Assembly (NCBI GenBank): GCA_963763495.1
Contig: CAVXOY010000019.1
Location: 62,001 to 126,000 of the forward strand
Direction of reading: 5' to 3'
Length of the DNA stretch: 64,000 bases
DNA from: DAOUEO01 sp963763495
Lineage (GTDB): Bacteria > Chloroflexota > Dehalococcoidia > DSTF01 > JALHUB01
In this document: piece after piece, positions 53,507 through 60,954 of the stretch
How the letters are laid out: the number at the start of each line of letters is the position of its first letter
How positions within the stretch are numbered: position 1 is the first letter of the stretch
Notes under the pieces: generated by a model
The model's input: the letters and a program-made list of their open reading frames with translations, nothing else
Databases searched by the model: none
What the model was told of the DNA's origin: nothing
Translations under genes and position numbers: made by a program

Positions 53507-54288
53507 ACTAGCCTGCTTTCCCCTCGGCACCTCACCCGCCGGTGAAGAAAGCGAATGCGGAGCAGGTCCCAGAGAACCTTGAAGGCTGTGCGCAGGCTGA
53601 CCCGCAGGGTCGAGCCCTCCACGTGTTGCCAGCGGACGGGTATCTGAGTCACCGTCATCCCATAGCGCCGGGCCAGATAGAGGATCTCGGCGTCGAATGA
53701 CCAGCCGGAGAGCCGCTGGGCGGCGAAGATGCGCTGCGCCGCCTCCCGTCGAAAGCCCTTTAGGGGACACTGGGTGTCCTCGATGTCGGGCAGGAGGAGA
53801 CGCCTGCGGAAGAAGGTGAAGACCTTTCCCATCAGGCGCCGGTGCCACGGTTGGGAGCGGCGCATATCGTAGCCACCGGGCTGGACGCGTGAGCCTATCG
53901 CCACGTCCGCCTTGTCGCGGAGGGCAGCGACGATCCCTTCGGAGTCTTCGAGAGGGGTCGCCAAGTCGACATCGATGAAGATGACCAACTCGCCTTCGGC
54001 GGCCAGACAGCCGGTCTTTACGGCGGCGCCTTTGCCCTGGTTGTGATGATGGGATAGGAGGCGGAGCTGCACGCTCTCGGGCATGGAGGCGGCCCAGCTT
54101 TCGGCCACCTCGCCGGTGGCGTCGGCGCTGCCGTCGTCGACGACGATGACCTCACAGGGGTAGTCGCGGCCGCCCAGGTAGTCGGCCAGCTTGCGCAAGG
54201 AAGCGCCGAGGCGCTGCTCCTCGTTGTAGGCAGGCAGCACCAGGGAGAGATAAGGACGGTCGGTTGCGGTAGGCTCGTCTCGGGCCAC
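53470..54288 (-). CDS. Family 2 glycosyltransferase, dolichyl-phosphate glucose synthase-like
   Basis: 272 residues, GT-A fold. LVLPAYNEEQRLGASLRKLADYL, EVIVVDDGSADATGEVAE, the aspartate pair in IFIDVDLATPLEDSEGIV, DVAIGSRVQPGGYDMRRS and TQCPLKGFRREAAQRIF are the motifs. It is a paralogue of the glycosyltransferase near 46.3-47.1 kb. It has an extra basic C-terminus (FLHRRVRCRGESR) that overlaps the CDF gene; part of that end may be the result of a later stop than in relatives. Confidence 0.87.
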   Translation of the reverse strand: MARDEPTATDRPYLSLVLPAYNEEQRLGASLRKLADYLGGRDYPCEVIVVDDGSADATGEVAESWAASMPESVQLRLLSHHHNQGKGAAVKTGCLAAEGELVIFIDVDLATPLEDSEGIVAALRDKADVAIGSRVQPGGYDMRRSQPWHRRLMGKVFTFFRRRLLLPDIEDTQCPLKGFRREAAQRIFAAQRLSGWSFDAEILYLARRYGMTVTQIPVRWQHVEGSTLRVSLRTAFKVLWDLLRIRFLHRRVRCRGESRLVCAALSCTRSIS

Positions 54289-54470
54289 GACCTACCCTCG
54301 CTGAATCAGAGCCCGCTTCCGGCGGCAATAGAATCGCACAGACTTCACATTTCATTATAGGAAGGGTTTCGCGGCGGCGTCTACACCGGGCTCGGGATGG
54401 GGCTACCCGGCCGGCCACCGATCGGATTCGGATGCGTACCCCCTTCACAAGCGGGAGCAATCTGGCGACA

Positions 54471-54499
54471 TTGACACCAGAGGGGGTGCGCCGTACAAT
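54471..54499 (+). promoter_or_regulatory. Promoter of the Trm112-like gene
   Basis: TTGACA (54471-54476) and TACAAT (54494-54499) are 17 bases apart, a strong sigma-70 match. About 40 bases separate it from the GTG start at 54548. Confidence 0.75.
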
Positions 54500-54547
54500 G
54501 GGCCGTACGTCTAAGCGAGATTATGGCTTGCTGAGGAGCGTTGGATC

Positions 54548-54745
54548 GTGCGAAAGGACTTGATGGACATCCTGGCCTGCCCGATGTGCAAGGGCAGCCT
54601 TGAGCTGACGATTGAGAAGGAAGAAGGGGACGACGTGATCGAGGGTAGCCTCTTCTGCGCCAAGTGCAACGAGACCTACCCCATCAACGAGAGCATCCCC
54701 AACCTGCTGCCGCCGGAGTTGCGCAAAGCCCAGCAACAGGGCTAG
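54548..54745 (+). CDS. Trm112/YcaR-family zinc-binding protein
   Basis: 65 residues: MDILACPMCKGSLEL with a CxxC and FCAKCNETYPINESIPNLLPPE with a second CxxC. This is the UPF0434/Trm112 fold, a small zinc protein that often partners methyltransferases. Its substrate here is unknown. Start is GTG. Confidence 0.92.
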   Translation: MRKDLMDILACPMCKGSLELTIEKEEGDDVIEGSLFCAKCNETYPINESIPNLLPPELRKAQQQG

Positions 54746-54833
54746 CGCTCCGGAGCGGGCAGCACCCGAGTCGAACCGAGCCGCCGGTGTCCCAGCCGGC
54801 GCACCAATGTAACCTTCGGAGGTCAATAAGAGG

Positions 54834-55067
54834 ATGGAGAGGACACAGCTTTTCGGTATGCTCATCATAGCGGGCACGGCGTTGGAGATGATGCTCTTTC
54901 TCTGGGGGATCGTGCGCCGGAGCTACATGGCGGTGGCGCTCCCCGTTCTGGGGGCGATGGCAGCGCTCAACCTTCTGACCCTCTGGGTGGGCTGGACGAT
55001 GCTCACCACCGAGGCAGAGATGCCGGAGGAGGGCCTGGAGTTGGAGCCGGAGGAGACGGACGTCTAG
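54834..55067 (+). CDS. Small membrane protein of unknown function
   Basis: 77 residues with two hydrophobic helices, about residues 7-25 and 36-56, and a very acidic C-terminus (EAEMPEEGLELEPEETDV). The gene has a plausible RBS (GGAGGTC before the ATG) and is followed by a clean terminator. No family recognised. Confidence 0.68.
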   Translation: MERTQLFGMLIIAGTALEMMLFLWGIVRRSYMAVALPVLGAMAALNLLTLWVGWTMLTTEAEMPEEGLELEPEETDV

Positions 55068-55112
55068 GCAGGTGTCCCAACCTACCGGACTTATCTAAAG
55101 ACTCGCCTTAGC

Positions 55113-55144
55113 GGGCCGCCGAAACAGGGGCGGCCCTTTTCTTT
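55113..55144 (+). terminator. Intrinsic terminator
   Basis: GGGCCGCC (55113-55120) and GGCGGCCC (55129-55136) form an 8-base-pair stem with an 8-base loop followed by TTTTCTTT. It ends the Trm112-like / membrane protein unit. Confidence 0.9.
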
Positions 55145-55161
55145 CCCCAATGCCGTGGGGT

Positions 55162-55680
55162 CTACTCGTTCTCCCAACCCGGCGGCTCTATCCTCCTCAC
55201 CCCCGCCAGGGCAGCGTCGCCGAGGGCCGACAGCAGTTCTCTCATGGGCTTCCCCAGCACGGGGTGCGCCAGGTCGGGGGCAAGCTCCGCCAGGGGCACG
55301 AGGACGAAGGCCCGCTCCGCCAGCAAGGGATGGGGAATGACAAGGTCTTCTTGCTCCAACACCCGGTCGCCGTAGAGGAGGATGTCGAGGTCGATGAGTC
55401 GCGGCCCCCAGCGCGGCCCGGGACGGCGGCCGATCGCGAACTCGATCTCCTTGAGGTGACGGAGGAGGGCCTCCGGTTCCAGCGCCGTGACGATCCGGCA
55501 GACGGCGTTGTAGAAGGGGGGCTGCTCCTCTTCGCCGACCGGCGCCGTCTCGTACAGGGATGAGACTTCCTCCGGCCGCGCCAAGGGGCTCAGGCGGCGG
55601 AGGGCTTCCCTCAGATTGGCGGCGCGATCACCGAGATTGGAGCCAAGCCCCAGATAGACCGCGGGCGATTCGTTCGACAT
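55162..55680 (-). CDS. folK: 2-amino-4-hydroxy-6-hydroxymethyldihydropteridine pyrophosphokinase
   Basis: 172 residues, HPPK. YLGLGSNLGDRAANLREALRRL at the start, LLRHLKEIEFAIGRRPGPRWGPRLIDLDILLYGD in the middle and VIPHPLLAERAFVLVPLAELAPDLAHP near the end are the three signatures. It transfers pyrophosphate from ATP to the pterin before FolP. It starts 8 bases from the stop of folP. Confidence 0.95.
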   Translation of the reverse strand: MSNESPAVYLGLGSNLGDRAANLREALRRLSPLARPEEVSSLYETAPVGEEEQPPFYNAVCRIVTALEPEALLRHLKEIEFAIGRRPGPRWGPRLIDLDILLYGDRVLEQEDLVIPHPLLAERAFVLVPLAELAPDLAHPVLGKPMRELLSALGDAALAGVRRIEPPGWENE

Positions 55681-55687
55681 GGCGGCC

Positions 55688-56513
55688 TCATCTCAAGACG
55701 GCGTCGGCCATGCGGCAGACCTGCACCATCTCCTTGACGTCGTGCACGCGGACGATGTCGGCGCCGTGGGCGACGGCGATGGCAACCGTGGCAGCGGTGC
55801 CCAGAAGCCGCTCCTCGACCGGCAGATCGAGCACCGCGCCGATGGTCGACTTGCGGGAGGTGCCGACGAGTAGGGGCAGGCCCATATCCCTCAACTCTCC
55901 CAGACGGCGGAGCATCTCCAGGTTCTGCTCCGGCGTCCAGCCAAAGCCGAAGCCGGGGTCGATGATCAGACGCTCGCGGGGGATGCCGGCCGCCGCCGCC
56001 AGGCCGATGCTGGTTTCCAGGCCGCTGCGAACGTCAGCGATCACGTCGCTGAAGGGGCGGCCCCGCTGGTTGTGCATGATGACGGCGGGAACAGCGAACC
56101 GCGCCGCCACGGCCGCCATTTCCGGGTCTTGGCGGAGGCCGGAGACATCGTTCAGCAGGTGGGCGCCGGCCGCGAGGGCAGCCTGGGCTACGCCCGCCTT
56201 GGTGGTGTCGATACTGATAGGGAGGTCGACGGCCGTGAGCAGGCGCTCGATGACGGGCACGCACCCGTCCGATCTCCTCGTCAGCGGTCACGGCATCAAA
56301 ACCGGGGCGGGTGGACTCGCCACCGACGTCCAAGATGTCGGCGCCTTCTTCGGCGAAGCGCCGCCCCTGGGCGACCGCCGCGTCCACGTCGTAGCCCAGG
56401 CCATCGCCGGAGAAAGAGTCCAGCGTTATGTTAAGGATTCCCATCACATAGGTGCGGCTGCCCCACAGGAACTCGCGGCCGCGGATGGTCAGCGGTGATG
56501 GACTTACTGCCAA
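55688..56513 (-). CDS. folP: Dihydropteroate synthase (one frame break)
   Basis: Joins hydroxymethyl-dihydropterin pyrophosphate to p-aminobenzoate. N-terminal frame: VMGILNITLDSFSGDGLGYDVDAAVAQGRRFAEEGADILDVGGESTRPGFDAV. After one extra base near 56261 the second frame has PVIERLLTAVDLPISIDTTKAGVAQAALAAGAHLLNDVSGLR, IMHNQRGRP and IIDPGFGFGWTPEQN. Repaired length is 274 residues. All DHPS motifs are present. The gene is next to folK and shares the folate role with the PTPS gene downstream. The break is probably a sequence error. Confidence 0.93.
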
Positions 56514-56631
56514 AAGAGCCCTCCTAACAGTATGGAGCGAATTCTATCAGCGGCGGTCGGGGGCGACAAGCAAGAAAGCCTCAGGTGGCCCAATCCTGGG
56601 GGAGAAGGTAAACTGGGCCTATTCTATCCCC

Positions 56632-57894
56632 GTGGGTGAGGACTTGAACGAGCAGGCAGGCCAGCGGTCGCTCACGATCAGCATCTCGCTTGCTCATGCG
56701 GTGGTGCACTGCATAGAGCTGACCTACGCCGCCCTGCTGCTGCGCATCGGCGTCCAGTTTGGGGTGGACAAGCTGGCGCTGGGGTTTATCGCCAACGCCT
56801 TCGCTCTCGCCTTTGGCGTCGGTGCCCTGCCTTCGGGTGTGCTGGTTGACCGGCTGGGCTCGCCCCGCGTGCTGCGGGTCTGCTTCCTGACGGCGGCGGG
56901 AGCGGCCCTTCTGGTCGCGTTCTCGCCCTCGCCGGTGATGCTGGGAGTGTTCCTGACGATCCTCGGCCTCTGCATCGGGCTGTACCACCCGGCGGCGATG
57001 TCGCTGATCGCCCAGGGAGCGGAGCGACGAGGGCTGGTGCTGGGCTACCACGGCATGGCCGGGAACATCGGGGTCGCACTGGCGCCGGCAATCGCCCTCG
57101 GGTTCGCGGCGACGGTGGGATGGCGCTGGTCCTACGTCTTCCTGGCGGGCCTTGCTTTGGCGATGGTCGTGTTCCTCCAGATTATTCGCCTGCCCACGGC
57201 GCCGGCGGTCCGCCAGCGAGCGAGCGCGGCAGTGACGGCAGCGATGCAGAAGACGGCAAAGGTATCGATAGCGGCTCTCGCCCTGATATACATGGCCTAC
57301 CTGCTCAACGGCTTCATCTACCGAGGGAGCATGACCTTCATGCCCACTCTCATCGAGGAGCAGGTGCACATCCACATTTTGGGCATCGATGAGACCGCTC
57401 TCGCCGGCTCTTTGACGACGCTGGCGCTGCTCACGGGCGGCGCCGGCCAGTATCTCGGCGGCAGCCTCTCCGACCGGGGCTCGCTGGAGCGCCTGGCTAC
57501 GCTGATGGCGCTGGCGCTGCTGCCGGCCCTGCTGCTCATGGGGATGAGCGGCGGACTGCTCCTGGTGGGGGCGGCGGCGGTCTTCGTCTTCTTCAACTTC
57601 GCCGGTCAGCCGGTCTACAACATCCTCTTGGCGAATTACGTGCCCGGGACGGCGCTGGGGCGGAGCTATGGTCTCTCCTTCTTCGCCAGCTTTGGGTTGG
57701 GCTCCACCGCGGCCTCTTTCTCGGGGCTGCTGGCGGACAGGTGGGGCACGTCGTCGGTCTTCCTGGCGCTGGCGGTGTTCGGGGCAGCGGTGCTGGCGCT
57801 GGCGGGCATGCTCTGGCGGCTCTCCTCGCAGCGGCCGTTGCGGGGAGGGGCCGCGGGGGGTACGATCGATAGGACGTGGGAAGCGCCGGGCTAA
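56632..57894 (+). CDS. MFS transporter
   Basis: About 420 residues from the GTG at 56632; the open frame extends upstream but that part is not helical, so the start is uncertain. Twelve hydrophobic helices are predicted. The cytoplasmic loop GVLVDRLGSPRVLRVC matches motif A of the major facilitator superfamily (G-x-x-x-D-R-x-G), repeated in degenerate form as GGSLSDRGSLERLA. A proline-rich helix GLYHPAAMSLIAQGAERRG resembles the NarK/fosmidomycin-resistance and oxalate/formate groups. The substrate is unknown. Confidence 0.87.
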   Translation: MGEDLNEQAGQRSLTISISLAHAVVHCIELTYAALLLRIGVQFGVDKLALGFIANAFALAFGVGALPSGVLVDRLGSPRVLRVCFLTAAGAALLVAFSPSPVMLGVFLTILGLCIGLYHPAAMSLIAQGAERRGLVLGYHGMAGNIGVALAPAIALGFAATVGWRWSYVFLAGLALAMVVFLQIIRLPTAPAVRQRASAAVTAAMQKTAKVSIAALALIYMAYLLNGFIYRGSMTFMPTLIEEQVHIHILGIDETALAGSLTTLALLTGGAGQYLGGSLSDRGSLERLATLMALALLPALLLMGMSGGLLLVGAAAVFVFFNFAGQPVYNILLANYVPGTALGRSYGLSFFASFGLGSTAASFSGLLADRWGTSSVFLALAVFGAAVLALAGMLWRLSSQRPLRGGAAGGTIDRTWEAPG

Positions 57895-57917
57895 CGGGAC
57901 GGCTGAGAGAGGTCGAG

Positions 57918-58424
57918 ATGAAACGAAAGGTCACCGTCGAAGGGGAGGGGCTGCGATTCAGCGCCGCCCACATGACGACGATAGGCGACAAGGCGGAGCC
58001 GCTGCACGGCCACAACTATCGGGTGACGGTGTCGCTGGAGGGGGACCTGACGGCGGACTCCTGGGTATTCGATTTCGTGGCGCTGCGACGGCTGGCGCGC
58101 CGTCTCTGCGCCGAGCTTGACCACCGCTTTCTTCTCCAGCGTGAGAGCCGCGTCCTTCAGGCGCAGGAGCACGGCGACGAGTGGGAGATAACCGTCGCGG
58201 GCCGCCGCTACGTGATCCCCAAGGCGGACGTGGTGGCGCTGCCGATCGACAACGTCACGGCGGAGCGGCTGGCGGAATGGCTGAGCGGCCGGCTGAAGGA
58301 CGAGTTGAGGGCGGCGGGCGCCAAGAATCTGACATCTATCAGCGTGGGTGTCGAGGAGGCGCCGGGCCAGGCCGCCTGGCACAGCGAGGAGTTCGGCCAA
58401 CTACCGGGTTACGGCCGAACCTAG
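57918..58424 (+). CDS. queD: 6-pyruvoyltetrahydropterin synthase family protein, PTPS-III-like
   Basis: 168 residues from ATG 57918. The zinc histidines are H18 in FSAAHM and H30/H32 in LHGHNY. VALRRLARRLCAELDHRFL and the later VAVGVEEAPG-like VGVEEAPGQAAW follow. Canonical QueD/PTPS carry a catalytic cysteine four residues before HGH; here that position is alanine, and a glutamate (E27) lies three residues before, as in PTPS-III enzymes that replace FolB in folate synthesis. The neighbours folK and folP support a folate role. A queuosine role cannot be excluded. Confidence 0.84.
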   Translation: MKRKVTVEGEGLRFSAAHMTTIGDKAEPLHGHNYRVTVSLEGDLTADSWVFDFVALRRLARRLCAELDHRFLLQRESRVLQAQEHGDEWEITVAGRRYVIPKADVVALPIDNVTAERLAEWLSGRLKDELRAAGAKNLTSISVGVEEAPGQAAWHSEEFGQLPGYGRT

Positions 58425-58606
58425 GCGACGAGAGGGATGGACTCCTCCTCAATCAGGCGAAGGAGCTGGGCGCGGATGCGGGCGACGGTCTCGCTATCGG
58501 GCACGAGTTGGGTCTTCTCCTGCTGCGATACGAAGAGCGGGCGCAGCCACTCACCGTCGTCGAAGGTCTCTGCCGGCTTGTAAGGTTTCGTTCTTGTAAC
58601 CACCAT
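58421..58606 (-). CDS. Small hypothetical protein
   Basis: 61 residues from ATG 58606 with GGAGGG nearby; a start further upstream is possible. Two-thirds is polar with EEESIPLVA at the end and TKPYKPAETFDDGEWLRPLF near the start. It overlaps the queD stop by four bases in convergent orientation. No family recognised; a chance ORF remains possible. Confidence 0.4.
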   Translation of the reverse strand: MVVTRTKPYKPAETFDDGEWLRPLFVSQQEKTQLVPDSETVARIRAQLLRLIEEESIPLVA

Positions 58607-58694
58607 CAATCCCTCCAGGGTCATAATCGGCAGATCCGGGAGAAGTCTGTGCCCTATTACCGCGTCGGAGACGGGCAGGGTTCAGATTCCGCGC

Positions 58695-58724
58695 TTGACA
58701 TAGGGTGCGAGCGTCCGATAATAT
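58695..58724 (+). promoter_or_regulatory. Promoter of the threonine-synthase/cysteine cluster
   Basis: TTGACA (58695-58700) is followed by GATAAT at a 16-base or TAATAT at an 18-base spacing. Start of transcription is expected near 58730. Confidence 0.55.
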
Positions 58725-58730
58725 CTTCGC

Positions 58731-58873
58731 AACTGTTGTAAACGGGAGAACCTACAAGTGGCACCTTCAGGCGTGATGGCGATGCCTAGGCCCGAGCGAA
58801 TCGGGCCGTCGTAGACCGTGTAATCGGGTAGGTGCTGGCAGCCGGCGGATACCAGTGCCGGCTGTTTTGTTTT
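58731..58873 (+). promoter_or_regulatory. Structured leader with intrinsic terminator (attenuator)
   Basis: ACCTAC (58750-58755) can pair with GTAGGT (58828-58833), enclosing two hairpins: AGGCGT/ATGCCT (58769-58774 with 58782-58787) and GGCCCGA/TCGGGCC (58789-58795 with 58801-58807). A strong terminator follows, CAGCCGGC/GCCGGCTG (58839-58846 with 58857-58864) with TTTTGTTTT after it. GCACC (58761-58765) can also pair with GGTGC (58831-58835), which excludes the first pairing. Such a layout is that of a riboswitch or attenuator, but I do not match it to a named class; T-box features are absent. An 18-codon ORF (GTG 58758 to TAG) with two Met codons lies inside. Confidence 0.55.
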
Positions 58874-58891
58874 ACAATAGGAAACGCCATC

Positions 58892-60142
58892 ATGTCATAT
58901 GCCAAAGCTTTACGTTGCCGAGAATGCGGCCGAGAGTATCCCCTTGACCCCATCCACGTCTGCGAGTTCTGCTTCGGCCCCCTGGAAGTGGACTACGACC
59001 GGGAGGCGCAGCGGAAGGCGATCAGCCGGGAGAAGATAGAAGCGGGCCCCCCGTCGATCTGGCGTTACCGCGACCTCCTCCCCTGTGACGCCGAGCAGGC
59101 AGTAGACCTCAGCGTCGGCTTTACGCCTCTGATGCATGCCCGCAACCTGGGCGAGGCGCTGGGGCTGCGTCACCTCTACGTCAAGAACGATTGCATGAAC
59201 CCCACCTGGTCGTTCAAGGACCGCGTGGTGGCGGTGGCGAGCACGAAGGCGCTGGAATTCGGCTTCGATACGCTGGCCTGCGCCTCCACCGGCAACCTGG
59301 CGAACTCCGTCGCCGCCCACGCCGCCCGCGCGGGCATGAAAGCCTACGTCTTCGTGCCCTCCGACCTGGAGTCGGGCAAGCTGCTGGGCTCGGCGATCTA
59401 CGGGGCGACGCTGGTAGCCGTCGACGGCACTTACGACGACGTCAACCGTCTCTGCGCCGAGCTGGCCGACAAGTACAAGTGGGCATTCGTGAACATCAAC
59501 GTGCGGCCCTACTACTCGGAGGGCAGCAAGACGCTGGCCTACGAGGTCGCCGAGCAGCTCGGCTGGCGGGCCCCCGACCACTGCGTGATTCCGATGGCCA
59601 GCGGCTCGCTGCTGACCAAGATCTGGAAGGGGCTGGACGAGTTGAGCAAGCTGTGGCTCCTCGACAGCGTCCAGACCAAGATCTCCGGGGCTCAGGCGGC
59701 GGGCTGCGCGCCCATCGTCAACGCCTGGCAGGCGGGCACGCTGAACATCCGGCCGGTGAAGCCCCAGACGATAGCCAAGTCGCTGGCGATCGGCAACCCC
59801 GCCGACGGCTACTACGCCCTGCGGGTGATGCAGGACACGGGCGGCTCGGCGGTGGCCTCCAGCGATGAGGAGGTGGTTGAGGGGATCAAGCTCCTGGCGG
59901 AGAGCGAGGGCATCTTCGCTGAGACGGCGGGCGGGGTCGTGATCGCCGGGCTGAAGCGGCTCGTCGAGTCGGGCCGTGTCACGCCGGACGAGCTTGTGGT
60001 CGCGTTTATCACCGGCGCCGGACTCAAGACACAGGAGGCGGTCGCCGGAAAGATAAGAGAAGCAGTCCACGTTACACCCACCGTCGCCTCATTCGAGCAG
60101 GCGATCGACGCGCGCGGCGAGGTCCTTGAGGGAGGAAGCTGA
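58892..60142 (+). CDS. thrC: Threonine synthase
   Basis: 416 residues from ATG 58892 (the longer frame covers the terminator). The N-terminal zinc ribbon has cysteines 9, 12, 24 and 27. The PLP lysine is K109 in NPTWSFKDRV. ASTGNLANSVAAHAARAGM binds the cofactor phosphate, and ASGSLLTKIWKGL, SGAQAAGCAPIVNAW and FAETAGGVVIAGLKRL follow. It converts O-phosphohomoserine to threonine. It heads the cysteine-carrier cluster, and the zinc-ribbon form is common in Chloroflexota. A role in making the acceptor for sulfide transfer has not been shown. Confidence 0.92.
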   Translation: MSYAKALRCRECGREYPLDPIHVCEFCFGPLEVDYDREAQRKAISREKIEAGPPSIWRYRDLLPCDAEQAVDLSVGFTPLMHARNLGEALGLRHLYVKNDCMNPTWSFKDRVVAVASTKALEFGFDTLACASTGNLANSVAAHAARAGMKAYVFVPSDLESGKLLGSAIYGATLVAVDGTYDDVNRLCAELADKYKWAFVNINVRPYYSEGSKTLAYEVAEQLGWRAPDHCVIPMASGSLLTKIWKGLDELSKLWLLDSVQTKISGAQAAGCAPIVNAWQAGTLNIRPVKPQTIAKSLAIGNPADGYYALRVMQDTGGSAVASSDEEVVEGIKLLAESEGIFAETAGGVVIAGLKRLVESGRVTPDELVVAFITGAGLKTQEAVAGKIREAVHVTPTVASFEQAIDARGEVLEGGS

Positions 60143-60208
60143 GAGTCCCTCTACCGAGCAGCGGCAAGCTAACCGGCGGAACGGCATGATGGCATAGAGG
60201 TGAAAGAG

Positions 60209-60451
60209 ATGGCAAGACAACGCGTTAAGTTCACCTTTCCCCAGGAACTGATTACCCTTCCCATCATTCATGAACTGGGGAAGAGCTTCAATCTGGTGAC
60301 GAACATCCGGCGGGCGGACGTCACGGAAGACCGCGGCTGGGTCATCCTCGAACTCGATGGAGAGTTGGCGGAGATCGAGCGCGGCCTCGAGTGGGTGGCC
60401 GCCAAGGGCGTGCGGGTAGACCCGGTACAGGGCGACATCATCGAGGGCTAG
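60209..60451 (+). CDS. NIL-domain protein
   Basis: 80 residues from ATG 60209, preceded by AGGTGA; GTG 60200 is the alternative. KFTFPQELITLPIIHELGKSFNLVTNIRRADVTEDRGWVILELDGELAEIERGLEWVAAKGVRVDPV is a NIL domain, the ACT-like fold found at the end of methionine ABC transporter ATPases and in NIL-ferredoxin proteins. It has no cysteine and no ferredoxin part. In archaea NIL-ferredoxins help homocysteine synthesis from sulfide. The location before the sulfur-carrier genes suggests a related job in sulfur amino-acid synthesis. Confidence 0.88.
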   Translation: MARQRVKFTFPQELITLPIIHELGKSFNLVTNIRRADVTEDRGWVILELDGELAEIERGLEWVAAKGVRVDPVQGDIIEG

Positions 60452-60552
60452 CTCTCGACCTGTCGCAGCCGGCAGGCCCGCCTTACGGCTATATCTGAGC
60501 CCGCTTCCCCAACGAGGGAGCGGCTCCTGATCGCAGACAAAGGGAGGACACC

Positions 60553-60826
60553 TTGAGCATCAACGTAAGAATCCCCGCTCCTCTGCGCAGCCTCACCGGC
60601 AATCAGGCCTTGGTGAGCACCGGCGGAGGCTACCGTGGGAGAGTGTATCGACCATCTGGAAAGCGAGCATCCGGGGGTCAAGGAGCGCTTGTGCGACGGC
60701 GGCGAGCTGCGCCGCTTCATCAATATATACATCAACGGCGAGGACATCCGCTTTCTGTCCGGCTTGGAGACTTCCCTCAAGGATGGAGACGAGGTGAGCA
60801 TCGTGCCGGCGGTGGCCGGCGGCTAA
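60553..60826 (+). CDS. MoaD/ThiS-family sulfur carrier (CysO-like; one frame break)
   Basis: Starts at TTG 60553 after GGAGGACACC. N-terminal frame MSINVRIPAPLRSLTGNQALVSTGGG; after one extra base near 60631 the frame continues TVGECIDHLESEHPGVKERLCDGGELRRFINIYINGEDIRFLSGLETSLKDGDEVSIVPAVAGG. Repaired length is 90 residues. The C-terminal Gly-Gly is the site of adenylation and thiocarboxylation. The sequence fits the CysO type of carrier that donates sulfur to cysteine synthase. The E1, CysM and JAMM protease follow. Confidence 0.9.
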
Positions 60827-60954
60827 GACCGGGCCGCATCTCGTCCTCGTCCTGAGCCTGCGCGTCTTCTTCTCCGCGTCTCGCAGGGGACGATTCTCCC
60901 ACATGTAGCAACGGGATGGGGAGGCGCGCGTTATCATAAGTTAGGAGGTTACTC

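Noticed and set aside
54361..54425. A minus-strand stretch with CCCATCCCGAGCCCGG resembling the 5S rRNA core
   Set aside because: The similarity covers only about 15-20 bases, the outer helix and loop E cannot be found, and it lies at the promoter of the glycosyltransferase gene with a TATAAT.
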